Below, one piece after another: positions 1 through 9,113 of a stretch of DNA of 54,327 nt (positions are counted from its first letter, which is position 1; each line of letters starts with the position of its first letter). The translations under genes and the position numbers were made by a program. The notes beneath the pieces are model-generated. The model did not search any database. It had not been told where the DNA came from and saw nothing but the letters and a program-made list of their open reading frames with translations. The DNA is from Geobacteraceae bacterium (GTDB taxonomy: Bacteria; Desulfobacterota; Desulfuromonadia; Geobacterales; Pseudopelobacteraceae). The stretch lies in assembly GCA_025355965.1 (NCBI GenBank), contig JANXYR010000050.1, positions 1-54,327 on the forward strand. Reading direction: 5' to 3'.

Positions 1-309
1 CGCTGGCGTGCCGAAGCCCCATCTGACGAAGTTCGCTATCTGGTCGAGTTTGGCGTTGATGTCACAAAGGAATTCTATACCCGCGCCAAGCTGGACGGGA
101 CTGTCAGTGTTAACAACGGCAACAAAACTGATACCAACGGCAACCCTACCTCCACCAATAACTTTGATCTGGGCAAACTGGATCTGACAGTCGGATATAA
201 GGCTGCGCCAAACTGGGGGCTGGAGGCCTCATATACTCCGGCAATTTATGGCAAGAACACTGCCTCCGGAGCAACTTGTTCCCTTGCGCTCTATCTCAAA
301 ACACCATAA
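1..309 (+). CDS. C-terminal fragment of an outer-membrane beta-barrel-like protein
   Basis: The frame is open from base 1 to TAA at 307-309, giving about 102 residues with no start inside the window. The sequence alternates polar and hydrophobic residues (for example KLDLTVGYKAAPNWGLEASY), separated by an Asn/Thr/Gly-rich loop. This is typical of beta-strands and an extracellular loop of a Gram-negative outer-membrane barrel. The tail SLALYLKTP lacks the usual terminal aromatic residue, so a frameshift or sequencing error near the end is possible. No family can be named. Confidence 0.55.
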   Translation, partial: RWRAEAPSDEVRYLVEFGVDVTKEFYTRAKLDGTVSVNNGNKTDTNGNPTSTNNFDLGKLDLTVGYKAAPNWGLEASYTPAIYGKNTASGATCSLALYLKTP

Positions 310-358
310 AACAGCTTGTGTATGTAATCCCGTAAACAGTTTTCACTATGGGCTTAGA

Positions 359-1153
359 ATGAAAACAACTCACCCTGAAATAGCAGTGATTATTCCCGCC
401 AGAAACGAAGAACTTTCGCTCGCTGGAGTTCTCAAGAACATACCACCACAGATTACGCGGGTAATGGTTGTTGATAACGGTTCGACGGATGGGACGGCCC
501 GAATTGCCGCTGCGTATGGTGCTCTGGTGGTTACCGAACCGGTGGCCGGTTACGGCAGAGCCTGTCTGGCGGGACTTGCAGCACTGCGCAGCCATCCCCC
601 TGATATTGTCGCGTTCGTAGATGCCGACGGCAGTGATGAGCTGGCGTGCCTGCCGGTGCTGATCGCCCCGGTTGCTGCGGGTGAACAGGATCTTGTGCTG
701 GGGCAGCGCATTCCGGTCGAACGCAAGGCACTCAGTTTTCAGCAGCGCTTTGGTCACCTGCTGGCTACCGGATTAATCAGGCTGTTCTGGAATCATAGCT
801 ACCACGATCTGGGACCGATGCGTGTTATCAGTTGGATGGCGTTGGAACGTTTGGCCATGGCTGATCAGGACTTCGGCTGGACGGTGGAGATGCAGGTGCG
901 GGCGCTTAAACATGGTTTGAAGATTCAGGAAATCAAGGTTCCATATCATAAGCGAACAGCGGGAAAATCAAAGATCAGCCGGACAATCTCCGGTACCGTC
1001 AAGGCCGGAAGCACAATTCTCTGGGTTATCGGCCGGGAACTGGCGCATGAACTGCGCCAGCGTAAACAGCAGACAGTAACAGCTTATCCAGCAGGTTGTG
1101 CTGAACAGAGCCATAGTGAACTTAATATTATTGACGTTGCATTATCTGACTAG
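359..1153 (+). CDS. Family 2 glycosyltransferase, DPM1/DPG synthase-like
   Basis: A 264-residue cytoplasmic transferase that moves a sugar from a nucleotide donor, probably to a polyprenyl phosphate or envelope glycan. The N-terminus has the GT-A hallmark IAVIIPARNEE, followed by VVDNGSTDGT and the metal-binding FVDADGSDE near residues 83-91. The C-terminal HKRTAGKSKIS is typical of dolichyl-phosphate-mannose/glucose synthase relatives, and there is no C-terminal membrane pair. I chose the ATG at 359 because the upstream in-frame extension from 248 overlaps the preceding barrel gene and does not look like protein of this family. The ribosome site is weak. It may share a transcript with the rhodanese gene 22 bp downstream. 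Substrate unknown. Confidence 0.85.
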   Translation: MKTTHPEIAVIIPARNEELSLAGVLKNIPPQITRVMVVDNGSTDGTARIAAAYGALVVTEPVAGYGRACLAGLAALRSHPPDIVAFVDADGSDELACLPVLIAPVAAGEQDLVLGQRIPVERKALSFQQRFGHLLATGLIRLFWNHSYHDLGPMRVISWMALERLAMADQDFGWTVEMQVRALKHGLKIQEIKVPYHKRTAGKSKISRTISGTVKAGSTILWVIGRELAHELRQRKQQTVTAYPAGCAEQSHSELNIIDVALSD

Positions 1154-1175
1154 TGCCATAAAAAGGAAATATTAG

Positions 1176-2066
1176 ATGCAAGTAATTACAAAAACTTTTA
1201 CAGAGTATAGAAAAATCAGCATGACCAGGTTGTTCGCATTAATGCTAGCTGCGATGGTGGTGATCATGTCACACTCTTCAATCACCATGGCTGCAGACCT
1301 TGGCTTAATTGAAGCGAATGCCCTGAAGAGCAATTCTCACAAGTGGGTCATTCTTGACTCCCGTCCCAAGTCCGACTGGGAAGCCGGCCACATTCCGGGA
1401 GCAATCCAGTTTTTTTGGGACAGCTACACCCGCACTGATGCCAAAGGGGTAAAATATAGTTCCTTTCCACCTCAGGAACTGGCGGTTGCTTTGGCCGGAC
1501 TGGGGATTGACGAAAAGAGCCCGGTATTGGTTTACGGCGATGCCGACAAGAGCTGGGGCAGCGAAGGATATACGGTCTGGTTGCTTGCATGGCTCGGGCA
1601 CAAGGGCCCTGTCCGGTTGCTAAATGGGGGCATCCAGTCATGGCGTGCCCAGAATTTCCCTCTGGCTAATGGCCCGGAAAAACCTGCCGCCAAAAAGGCC
1701 AGCTATAAGGTGGAACTGAAACCTCAGTTCGTAGTTTCTACAGAAGATATCCAGAATAATAAAGGCGCATATTCACTGGTAGATACCCGCTCAACTTTTG
1801 AATGGATCATGGGTAAAATTCCCGGTGCTATCCATATTCCCTGGGAAGAGTTCTACACCGGCAAGGATCATCGCCTGCTTTCTCCGGCAGAACACAAAAA
1901 GCTGCTTGTCAAGCATGGTGTAGATACAACCAAACCGGTCGTTTATTACTGCCTGGGCGGTGTTCGTTCAGCATATGCGTGGTTTGCTCACCAGTTGTCA
2001 GGTCTGCCTGAGGCGAAGAATTACAAGGGGAGCTGGGCTGCCTGGGAAAAACGGGCGGGGCAGTAA
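1176..2066 (+). CDS. Periplasmic two-domain rhodanese (sulfurtransferase)
   Basis: A 296-residue protein with an N-terminal hydrophobic segment ending in ITMAAD, which reads as a signal peptide. Two rhodanese modules follow. Both have the CH2-type motif (WEAGHIPGAIQF near residue 69 and WIMGKIPGAIHIP near residue 210). Only the second has an active-site loop with cysteine, CLGGVRSA near residue 262. The first has YGDADKSWGS at the equivalent position, so it is catalytically dead, as in classical TST/SseA proteins. The likely role is sulfane-sulfur transfer in the periplasm with unknown partners. The start at 1176 follows AAGGAAA at a suitable distance. Confidence 0.85.
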   Translation: MQVITKTFTEYRKISMTRLFALMLAAMVVIMSHSSITMAADLGLIEANALKSNSHKWVILDSRPKSDWEAGHIPGAIQFFWDSYTRTDAKGVKYSSFPPQELAVALAGLGIDEKSPVLVYGDADKSWGSEGYTVWLLAWLGHKGPVRLLNGGIQSWRAQNFPLANGPEKPAAKKASYKVELKPQFVVSTEDIQNNKGAYSLVDTRSTFEWIMGKIPGAIHIPWEEFYTGKDHRLLSPAEHKKLLVKHGVDTTKPVVYYCLGGVRSAYAWFAHQLSGLPEAKNYKGSWAAWEKRAGQ

Positions 2067-2111
2067 ATCGATGTTGAATTATTGATAAATTGTTTGCAGA
2101 CACATAGCCAT

Positions 2112-2594
2112 ATGAAAACTCAGCGTATTTTACAGATTCAGGTTTTGGCAGCTTTGCTTATCATGTTGACAGCCGTGGCATGCTACTCCGCAAGCGGAAA
2201 AAAGAAACTTCTCCTGTTTACCAAAAATCCTGCCACATGGGACATTGTCAAGAACGGTGTCAGCGGTAAGATGGTCTATCGTGAATTAACCGGCGCCTTC
2301 TCTCTAACTGCAGCAGGACTGACGCCACGCTCGTCATACACCCTGGTCAGGTACGCTGACACACCTCCGCAGGTGGAAATTCTGGCTACTAGAGTGAGTG
2401 ATACACGCGGCACTCTGGAACTGTCAGGTGTCTGGCGTAACTGGACCAAAAAGTTCTGGCTGGTGCCTTCCGAGGATGTGAAGGGAAAGGTCGGAGCGGC
2501 TGGCACTCTTGTCAACTGGCGGCCTGAAAGATATCTGTTTGAAGAAAAGCCGCTTGGCATTGCCTGCTCATGCCCCGAGCCGGAGGAACCGTAG
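2112..2594 (+). CDS. Small exported protein of unknown function
   Basis: About 160 residues. The N-terminus MKTQRILQIQ is followed by a hydrophobic stretch and TAVAC, so it has a signal peptide and perhaps a weak lipobox. The rest is beta-rich with no motif I recognise (TWDIVKNGVSGKMVYRE, SYTLVRYAD, VWRNWTKKFWLV). It ends in a Cys/Pro-rich tail, IACSCPEPEEP. I prefer the ATG at 2112 over the upstream TTG at 2082 because it places the signal peptide at the N-terminus. It lies between the rhodanese and a membrane glycosyltransferase, 34 bp before the latter, so co-transcription is plausible. Confidence 0.65.
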   Translation: MKTQRILQIQVLAALLIMLTAVACYSASGKKKLLLFTKNPATWDIVKNGVSGKMVYRELTGAFSLTAAGLTPRSSYTLVRYADTPPQVEILATRVSDTRGTLELSGVWRNWTKKFWLVPSEDVKGKVGAAGTLVNWRPERYLFEEKPLGIACSCPEPEEP

Positions 2595-2628
2595 TGAAGT
2601 CAGCCCGAAACCATCCCTGGAAATCTTG

Positions 2629-4089
2629 ATGATACAGTTTTTTACGTTGTTGCACTTCGCTTCATTGCTGGGACTCTGTTTGTATGGTCTGCACCGGCTC
2701 TGGCTTATCCGTTGCCTGTATTCACCGCCACGCACTACACAGCTGACTCCTGCAGCATATAGCGACGCCGAAAAATTCCCTATTGTCACGGTTCAACTCC
2801 CCCTGTTCAACGAGCGCTTTGTTGCTGAACGTCTGCTGGATGCGGCTGGCCGCCTCGACTGGCCGGCGGACCGGCTGGAAATACAGGTGCTTGATGATTC
2901 TGATGACGACACGGTCACTCTCGTGGACGAACGGGTTGCCTGGTGGCGCCGACAGGGTGTTGCCATTGTTGTTGTGAGACGGGTAGAGCGTGACGGCTAT
3001 AAAGCCGGAGCGCTTGCCAATGGGCTCACTCATGCACGGGGTGAGTTTGTTGCAGTTTTCGATGCCGACTTTATCCCCCCCGCCGACTTTCTTCGCGCCA
3101 CCATACCTTGGCTGAGAGACCCGGAGGTCGGTATGGTTCAGACCCGTTGGAGTTTCTGCAATGCCGACCATTCGTGGTTTACCGGCATTCAATCCCTGCT
3201 GCTTGGCCCTCATTTCAGTATCGAACATCGGGTACGCTATCAGAAGGGACTGTTTTTTAATTTCAATGGTACTGCCGGTGTCTGGCGTCGGAGCGCTATC
3301 GAATCTGCCGGTGGCTGGCAGTCCGATACCGTTACTGAAGATCTGGATCTGAGTTATCGCGCACAGTTGGCCGGATGGCGCTTCGTCTACCGCGAGGAGT
3401 GCCAGGTGCCGTCGGAACTGCCGGTTACCATGGCGTCACTGCGCAGCCAGCAACAGCGCTGGGCAAAGGGGTCCATCCAGACGGCCCGCAAAATCCTCCC
3501 CCGATTATTGACGGAACGGCTACCTCTGGGAGTCAAGATCGAGGCGGTGGCACACCTGATGGCTAACGTATACTGGCTGCTGGGGATGCTCGTCATGTTG
3601 ACACTGTATCCTGCAATTACCTGGCGGGTCGGTATCGGCATGCACCAGGTCCTCCGGGTCGATCTGCCGCTCTTTCTGGCCACGAGCGGTGCAATCATGA
3701 GCTATTTTATGCTGTACACCATTCGCAGCGGTTCACGGAAATACGGCCATGTGCTGCTGCTCCCGGCACTGACGATCGGTCTGGCACCGAGTATCTCGCT
3801 TTCGGTGCTGAAGGGGCTGTTCCGGTCCGGTGGGGAGTTTGAAAGGACACCTAAATTCGGGGTAAAGGGACGTGAGCGGATTCCGGGTATGGCGTTCCTC
3901 TATAAGCAGAAAAACGTTCCGTACATATTTTTGAACAGTCTGCTGTTCCTTTACTGTCTGCTGCCGATCTTTTTTGTCTGGCAGCGGGAGACCTGGTTTG
4001 CCGTGCCGTTATTTCTGCTCTTTCCGTTCGGTTTTGCTCTGGTGGTAGCCAAAGATGTTGGTGAGTCGTTGTCGTCTCACTACATCTGA
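2629..4089 (+). CDS. Membrane GT2 glycosyltransferase, cellulose synthase/ceramide glucosyltransferase-like
   Basis: A 486-residue processive-type family 2 transferase. It has an N-terminal membrane segment (FFTLLHFASLLGLCLYGLH), then the GT-A domain with VQLPLFNERFVAERLLDA, LDDSDDDT, FDADFIPP (DxD), TEDLDLSYR (the TED motif) and QQQRWAKGS (the QxxRW motif). Four or so hydrophobic helices follow in the C-terminal half. These motifs place it with inner-membrane beta-glycosyltransferases that polymerise or transfer hexose on the cytoplasmic face. I use the ATG at 2629 because the 40-residue upstream extension overlaps the previous gene and disrupts the family N-terminus. Its 3' end overlaps the convergent gene by 81 bp. 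Confidence 0.85.
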   Translation: MIQFFTLLHFASLLGLCLYGLHRLWLIRCLYSPPRTTQLTPAAYSDAEKFPIVTVQLPLFNERFVAERLLDAAGRLDWPADRLEIQVLDDSDDDTVTLVDERVAWWRRQGVAIVVVRRVERDGYKAGALANGLTHARGEFVAVFDADFIPPADFLRATIPWLRDPEVGMVQTRWSFCNADHSWFTGIQSLLLGPHFSIEHRVRYQKGLFFNFNGTAGVWRRSAIESAGGWQSDTVTEDLDLSYRAQLAGWRFVYREECQVPSELPVTMASLRSQQQRWAKGSIQTARKILPRLLTERLPLGVKIEAVAHLMANVYWLLGMLVMLTLYPAITWRVGIGMHQVLRVDLPLFLATSGAIMSYFMLYTIRSGSRKYGHVLLLPALTIGLAPSISLSVLKGLFRSGGEFERTPKFGVKGRERIPGMAFLYKQKNVPYIFLNSLLFLYCLLPIFFVWQRETWFAVPLFLLFPFGFALVVAKDVGESLSSHYI

Positions 4090-5457
4090 TTCTTCAGCCG
4101 GATTCTCCTTGTTTTTCAAGAATCTGCTCATCAGGTATGCTATCACCGGTGCTAGAAACACCGCAGCTGTAACAAAAGGGTTTTCAATCCAGAGCCCAAG
4201 AATGAAATAGGGAATTTGCACCTGATAAGTCAAAAAGACCGCCCAACAAAGTACCAATCCGGCCGGACCGGCGCAGAACGGCAGGAACGTTGCCAGAGTA
4301 AGCGCATACCAGGGCTGCAGGGTCGGGGTGAGCAGCAGGAACGCCATGACAACAACATAGCAGGCTTTCAGTGCATGAAGTGTTCTGGAAATCAATGTCG
4401 CGGGCTGTTTCATTTCTCGTGCTAGAATGTACGTGGTGACACAAAGTACCAACAGAAAACAGACAGACAACAGTAGACGTGCAATCGTCCCGGATCTTGT
4501 GATAGTGCGCAATGTATTAAAGGCAAAACCAGCGAACTCCCAGTTGTTGGCATAAGCACTCAAGCTTGAGTTGATGTTGGCCAGATGCGGCATGAACAGC
4601 GCTCCAAGCAGTACTGCCGTCACGGCACAGCTGACAAAAAAATAGCGCCGTCTTCCTGACGGAACGAGGAGCAGCAGCACCGGCGCAAAAACAAACGGAA
4701 TCAGCTTGACCAAGCCGGCGCATGCCAGCAATGCCCCGGACAGCAGGAACGGCCAACTGCGCGAAGCGGTCGCACCCGGTGTTTTACGTTTATGCAGCAA
4801 TAGATAAAAAGCAGCCATAACCAGAGCCAAGCCTGCACCATCCACATGTCCCGAGCCTGCTATTTCCAACACCGGCAGTGGGTTCCACGCGTAAAGAACT
4901 GCCCTCCATAGCGGCATCTCAAGCATTTTCAACAGCACAATTAATAGCGCACATAAGCCGATATCGATCAGTACAAGGAATGCTTTCAGGCCTGTAATTG
5001 AGCCGCCTAGAGCAGCACCTCCGCCAAACAAGACCTGGGCCATTGGCGGGTAAATGGTGACATAATCCGGATGATTGATCCGGGAATGAACGTGGGCAAG
5101 TGCTGGTGAAGGTTTAACAGCAGATGGCGCAGCAGCGTAGGGATTGGTACCACTTAAGGTGTTACTGCCGTCCCACAAATACCGGTAGATGTCATCAGAC
5201 AATTGCGGTGGAGCGAAGAGGAAGAGCAGGCGCATCAGCAGAGCCACGACCAGAATGACGGTTGGTGACCACGCAAGCCTGCCTCGCTCGCCAAAATAGA
5301 GTGCACATGAAAGCAGTATGGCTATAACTGCTGTGGTGCAAACCAGCAGTGGCACAGCTAGGCGCAGCTCTGTTTCCAGAGACAGAATTGCAAAGGCGAT
5401 CATGATCGAAGAGGCCAAAAGCGTGGCCGCATTTAAAATTTTGTGGATTGTGTTCAT
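4009..5457 (-). CDS. Polytopic GT-C/GT87-like mannosyl- or glycosyltransferase
   Basis: A 482-residue protein with roughly a dozen hydrophobic segments. It has the early acidic loop motif PPQLSDDIYRYLWDG, typical of GT-C enzymes that use polyprenyl-phosphate sugars, followed by NPYA and later GHVDGAGLALVMAAFY. These fit the DUF2029/GT87 group. The start at 5457 follows GGGAA; a GTG 36 bp upstream (5493) is the alternative. It is transcribed against the GT2 gene, with tail-to-tail overlap at 4009-4089. The likely role is sugar addition on the periplasmic face for a cell-envelope glycan. Acceptor unknown. Confidence 0.75.
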   Translation of the reverse strand: MNTIHKILNAATLLASSIMIAFAILSLETELRLAVPLLVCTTAVIAILLSCALYFGERGRLAWSPTVILVVALLMRLLFLFAPPQLSDDIYRYLWDGSNTLSGTNPYAAAPSAVKPSPALAHVHSRINHPDYVTIYPPMAQVLFGGGAALGGSITGLKAFLVLIDIGLCALLIVLLKMLEMPLWRAVLYAWNPLPVLEIAGSGHVDGAGLALVMAAFYLLLHKRKTPGATASRSWPFLLSGALLACAGLVKLIPFVFAPVLLLLVPSGRRRYFFVSCAVTAVLLGALFMPHLANINSSLSAYANNWEFAGFAFNTLRTITRSGTIARLLLSVCFLLVLCVTTYILAREMKQPATLISRTLHALKACYVVVMAFLLLTPTLQPWYALTLATFLPFCAGPAGLVLCWAVFLTYQVQIPYFILGLWIENPFVTAAVFLAPVIAYLMSRFLKNKENPAEESDVVRRQRLTNIFGYHQSKTERKEQK

Positions 5458-5525
5458 GGCGTTCCCAACTGAGGAATACCTTAGAAAGGGCACTTTCTCA
5501 ACCTACAAATACCGATCAGATTATT

Positions 5526-5556
5526 TTGTACTCCGGAAATGTCCAAGTGGTATAAT
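5526..5556 (+). promoter_or_regulatory. Probable sigma-70 promoter for msrB-msrA
   Basis: A perfect TATAAT at 5551-5556 is preceded by TGG (extended -10). TTGTAC at 5526-5531 could serve as a weak -35 with 19-bp spacing. It lies 50 bp upstream of the msrB start codon. Confidence 0.55.
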
Positions 5557-5605
5557 CCCAAGGGGTGTTAAATATTTCTGTATGTGTCAGTACGGGAGGC
5601 CAATA

Positions 5606-6157
5606 ATGAAAAAACATAGGTTACATGCGGCTTTGGTCATGGCGGTTTTAGTTTTATTCAGTATTTCTCCGGGATGTGCCGGTAAGCGTGAAGCGCCTGT
5701 CAACGCCGAAAAAGCGGGGCCGATAAAGGTGTATTCATATGAAAGGAGGGATTTTGTCATGAGTGAAAAAATAATTAAAACTGAAGCGGAATGGAAAAAA
5801 CAGCTGCCACCCGAGCAGTTCCACGTGCTGCGGGAAAAAGGTACAGAACAGGCCGGTACCGGAAAATATGCATATAACCACGAACATGGTGTCTACCGTT
5901 GCGCCGGGTGCGGGCTTGACCTGTTCCGTTCAGAGGATAAATATGAGTCCGGCACCGGATGGCCGAGTTTTTTTGCCCCCATTTCTCCGGAAAATATTGC
6001 AACAGCTGCCGATAACAGCCTTTTCTCAAGGCGGACTGAGGTGTTGTGTCGTCGTTGCGGTGGCCATCTCGGCCATGTTTTTGAAGACGGGCCTAAGCCG
6101 ACCGGGCTGCGCTACTGCATGAACTCGGCTGCTCTGGATTTTGCAGCGGCAAAATAG
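5606..6157 (+). CDS. msrB: Peptide methionine-(R)-S-oxide reductase MsrB, exported form
   Basis: A 183-residue MsrB that reduces the R-epimer of methionine sulfoxide. Residues 1-24 form a signal sequence ending SISPGC, with a non-canonical lipobox, so the protein is probably exported or lipid-anchored. The catalytic domain has two zinc CxxC pairs (CAGC and CRRC), the GTGWPSF motif, HLGHVFEDGP and the catalytic RYCMNSAAL near the C-terminus. The start at 5606 follows GGGAGG. A second in-frame ATG at 5759 has an AGGAGGG site 8 bp upstream and would give a leaderless cytosolic enzyme. msrA follows 13 bp later, so the two form a periplasmic repair operon. Confidence 0.93.
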   Translation: MKKHRLHAALVMAVLVLFSISPGCAGKREAPVNAEKAGPIKVYSYERRDFVMSEKIIKTEAEWKKQLPPEQFHVLREKGTEQAGTGKYAYNHEHGVYRCAGCGLDLFRSEDKYESGTGWPSFFAPISPENIATAADNSLFSRRTEVLCRRCGGHLGHVFEDGPKPTGLRYCMNSAALDFAAAK

Positions 6158-6170
6158 ATGGGAGGTGTTT

Positions 6171-6776
6171 ATGAAAAGTATTATTTCATTTTTGATAGGG
6201 GCGGTATTTACTCTGCTGGCGGTTGGGGTTGCGAGTGCGGCTAATCAAGAAAAGGCGATCTTTGCCGGTGGTTGTTTCTGGTGTATGGAGGCCCCTTTTG
6301 ACAAGCTTCCAGGTGTAGTCTCGGTCACCCCCGGCTATACAGGTGGGGATAAAAAGAACCCGACTTATAAGGACGTATCTGCAGGCGGTACCGGACACGC
6401 TGAAGCGGTTCAGGTTGTTTATGATCCATCCAAAATTTCCTACAGTGCGCTCCTCGCTGTCTTTTGGCGTAATGTCGATCCGACTGTTACTGATCGCCAG
6501 TTCTGCGATGTAGGCCACCAATACCGTGCCGCAATTTTTTATAGCGGAGAGGAACAGCATAGATCGGCGTTGCAGTCAAAATCAGTACTGGAAAAGAACA
6601 GGCCTTTCCGGGAACCTGTAGTGACTGAGATAGTGCCGGCGACAGAGTTTTATCCGGCCGAGGAGTATCATCAGCATTACTATAAAAAAAATCCGCTACG
6701 CTACAGTTATTACCGGAGCGGATGCGGTAGGGATAAAAGGCTGAAAGAACTTTGGGGTGCTGGTTCTGGTCACTGA
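6171..6776 (+). CDS. msrA: Peptide methionine-(S)-S-oxide reductase MsrA, exported
   Basis: A 201-residue MsrA that reduces the S-epimer of methionine sulfoxide, complementing the MsrB encoded just upstream. A signal peptide (residues 1 to about 23, ending GVASAAN) precedes the catalytic motif GGCFWCMEAPF, whose first Cys is the nucleophile. GYTGG, GHAEAVQVVYDP and QYRAAIFY are conserved family blocks, and YHQHYYKKNP is near the end. I chose the ATG at 6171 because GGAGG lies just upstream. Together with the preceding gene it would repair oxidised methionines in periplasmic proteins, plausibly the exposed cytochromes of this organism. Confidence 0.95.
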   Translation: MKSIISFLIGAVFTLLAVGVASAANQEKAIFAGGCFWCMEAPFDKLPGVVSVTPGYTGGDKKNPTYKDVSAGGTGHAEAVQVVYDPSKISYSALLAVFWRNVDPTVTDRQFCDVGHQYRAAIFYSGEEQHRSALQSKSVLEKNRPFREPVVTEIVPATEFYPAEEYHQHYYKKNPLRYSYYRSGCGRDKRLKELWGAGSGH

Positions 6777-7028
6777 AATGTGAACGGTATGTTACGGTAC
6801 CAGGTACGAATCTGGCGGGATAAAGTCAACAATTTGACAGATTCAACGCTTTGACACGCTTGGCGGGGAGATCTATACAGGCGCATGTTGCAGCGGTGAC
6901 GGCGGTATCTGCAGGCTGTACCTTGATCTGGCACTAAACGCAGAGAGTACGGGCTTCGGCGGCACGAAAAATGCATCAAAAGGCCGATTGATAATACGTG
7001 CAACAAGGTGGCTGACAGATACATTTTT
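6777..7028. other. Intergenic region between msrA and flhA, no gene seen
   Basis: About 250 bp with no convincing ORF on either strand. I looked for a sigma-54 promoter ahead of the flagellar run. TGGCAC at about 6929 has no GC at the required -12 position. No strong sigma-70 elements or terminator hairpin were identified. Confidence 0.4.
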
Positions 7029-9113
7029 ATGGCAAATGGTTCCGTAGAAGCAATAGAGTTAAGCGGATTTCGTAAAAACTCGGATATTTATGTAGCCGTG
7101 GGTTTGATCGGCATCCTGGCGCTGATGATTATTCCTCTGCCGGCGTTCATACTCGATATTTTTCTGGCTGCCAACATAACGATCGCCTTGTCAATTCTGC
7201 TGATTTGTCTCTATACGATCCAACCGCTGGATTTTTCGGTTTTCCCCTCCGTGCTGCTTGTTACGACCCTGTTCAGGCTGGCTCTCAATATTGCTTCAAC
7301 CAGGTTGATACTGTTGCATGGCAGCGAAGGGGCTGAGTCAGCTGGCGCCGTTATCAAGGCTTTCGGACAGTTCGTGGTTGGTGGTAATTACATTGTCGGC
7401 GCGGTGCTGTTCCTGATTCTAGTGATCATAAACTTCGTGGTTATCACTAAAGGTGCCGGTCGGGTTGCCGAGGTTGCCGCACGTTTTACACTGGACGCCA
7501 TGCCCGGCAAACAGATGGCGATTGACGCTGATCTTTCAGCCGGTCTGCTGACCGATAAAGAAGCGAAGCGGAGACGGATGAAGATATCCCGCGAGGCCGA
7601 CTTTTACGGCTCTATGGACGGTGCGAGCAAGTTTGTACGAGGGGATGCAATAGCCGGAATCCTGATTGTTCTGATAAATATTTTCGGCGGTTTGATCATC
7701 GGGGTATGGCAGCAGGGTATGCCGCTCATGAATGCTCTTACCAACTATACGCTGTTGACCATCGGTGAGGGGTTGGTCGCCCAGATTCCTGCCCTAATTA
7801 TCTCAACTGCTGCCGGTATTCTTGTAACCCGCTCGGCTGATGAAAACAGCTTTGGCCAAGAGCTCACAGGGCAGTTTTTGAATTACCCCAAGGCATTTTT
7901 TGTCTCCTCAGGTGTCATGTTTCTGTTTGCGCTCATTCCGGGACTGCCGCACTTTGCTTTTTTGCTGCTGTCGGGCGTTACATTTCTGATCGGCAAGATG
8001 GCTCGCGAAAAAGCAGAGATAGTTGAAGAAACTGCTGCTGCTGAAACAACCGCTGGCGAGGAGTCGATCGATCAGGCATCAAATATCAGGCCGTTGGATA
8101 TTCTGGAGCTGGAGGTCGGTTATGGTTTGGTGCCGATGGTTGATGCCGCTCAAAATGGTGAATTATTGGAACGAATCCGCTCTATCCGCCGCCAGACTGC
8201 TCAGAAAATGGGCTTTGTAGTTCCCCCCATACATATCCATGACAATCTGCAGCTAAAGCCTTATGAATACAACCTGTTGATCCGTGGTGCACGGGTTGGT
8301 GGAAGTGAACTAACCGGCCAGTATCTGGCAATGGATTCCGGTGCAGTCACGGTCAACCTGCCCGGCATGGCAACCAAAGAACCGGTGTTCGGACTTCCGG
8401 CGGTCTGGATCAAGAGCGAAGATCGCGATGAAGCCCAGATCAACGGCTACACGGTTGTAGACAGCACGACGGTTGTTGCTACCCATATCAGTGAAATTAT
8501 CAAACGTTATTCTCATGAACTGGTTGGTCGGCAGGAGATGCAACAGTTGCTGGACAATGTTGCTGTCACGGCGCCTAAAGTGGTGGATGAACTGATACCG
8601 AATCTGCTTAACCTCGGGACCGTTTTGCGGGTGGTCAAGAGCCTGCTTAAAGAAGGGGTCTCAATACGTGATATGCGCACCATTTTGGAAAGTCTGGCCG
8701 ACTATGCTTCGCTTACCAAAGATCCGGACGTGCTGACAGAGTTTGTCCGGCAGGGGCTGGGAAGGTTTATTGTTGACCAGTACAAGTTGGAAGATGAAGT
8801 TCTCTTTCTTGTAACTATTGACCGTGAAGTCGAGGATATGATTGCCGAAGCTATCCAGCCTTCTGATCAGGGGAGTTATCTGGCGATAGAGCCTTCTATT
8901 GCCCAGCAGATTATCGCGTCTGTCCGGAGTATGTCCGAGCGGTTTGGATCAAGCGGCGCTCAGCCGGTGCTTCTCGCTTCTCCTTCGATTCGTCGGCACG
9001 TCCGGAAACTGATTGAGCGCTTTGTTCCTCACATGGCGGTTCTGTCTCACAATGAAATACCTCAGAATGTAAAAATCCAGTCACTAGGGGTGGTAAGTTT
9101 AAATGCTGGTTAA
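7029..9113 (+). CDS. flhA: Flagellar biosynthesis protein FlhA
   Basis: A 694-residue ring-forming component of the flagellar type III export gate. The N-terminal half has about eight membrane helices and the FHIPEP signature region (RVAEVAARFTLDAMPGKQMAID, then KEAKRRR). The C-terminal half is the cytosolic platform that receives chaperone-substrate complexes. The ATG at 7029 gives an N-terminus (MANGSVEAIEL) resembling the family. An in-frame GTG at 7008 would add seven residues; neither has a strong ribosome site. It is the first gene of a colinear run ending with flgL and overlaps flhF by 11 bp. flhB and the fli export genes are not in the window. Confidence 0.95.
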   Translation: MANGSVEAIELSGFRKNSDIYVAVGLIGILALMIIPLPAFILDIFLAANITIALSILLICLYTIQPLDFSVFPSVLLVTTLFRLALNIASTRLILLHGSEGAESAGAVIKAFGQFVVGGNYIVGAVLFLILVIINFVVITKGAGRVAEVAARFTLDAMPGKQMAIDADLSAGLLTDKEAKRRRMKISREADFYGSMDGASKFVRGDAIAGILIVLINIFGGLIIGVWQQGMPLMNALTNYTLLTIGEGLVAQIPALIISTAAGILVTRSADENSFGQELTGQFLNYPKAFFVSSGVMFLFALIPGLPHFAFLLLSGVTFLIGKMAREKAEIVEETAAAETTAGEESIDQASNIRPLDILELEVGYGLVPMVDAAQNGELLERIRSIRRQTAQKMGFVVPPIHIHDNLQLKPYEYNLLIRGARVGGSELTGQYLAMDSGAVTVNLPGMATKEPVFGLPAVWIKSEDRDEAQINGYTVVDSTTVVATHISEIIKRYSHELVGRQEMQQLLDNVAVTAPKVVDELIPNLLNLGTVLRVVKSLLKEGVSIRDMRTILESLADYASLTKDPDVLTEFVRQGLGRFIVDQYKLEDEVLFLVTIDREVEDMIAEAIQPSDQGSYLAIEPSIAQQIIASVRSMSERFGSSGAQPVLLASPSIRRHVRKLIERFVPHMAVLSHNEIPQNVKIQSLGVVSLNAG

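Noticed and set aside
6925..6945. Sigma-54 promoter ahead of flhA
   Set aside because: TGGCAC has no GC at the required -12 spacing; the nearest GC is two bases off.
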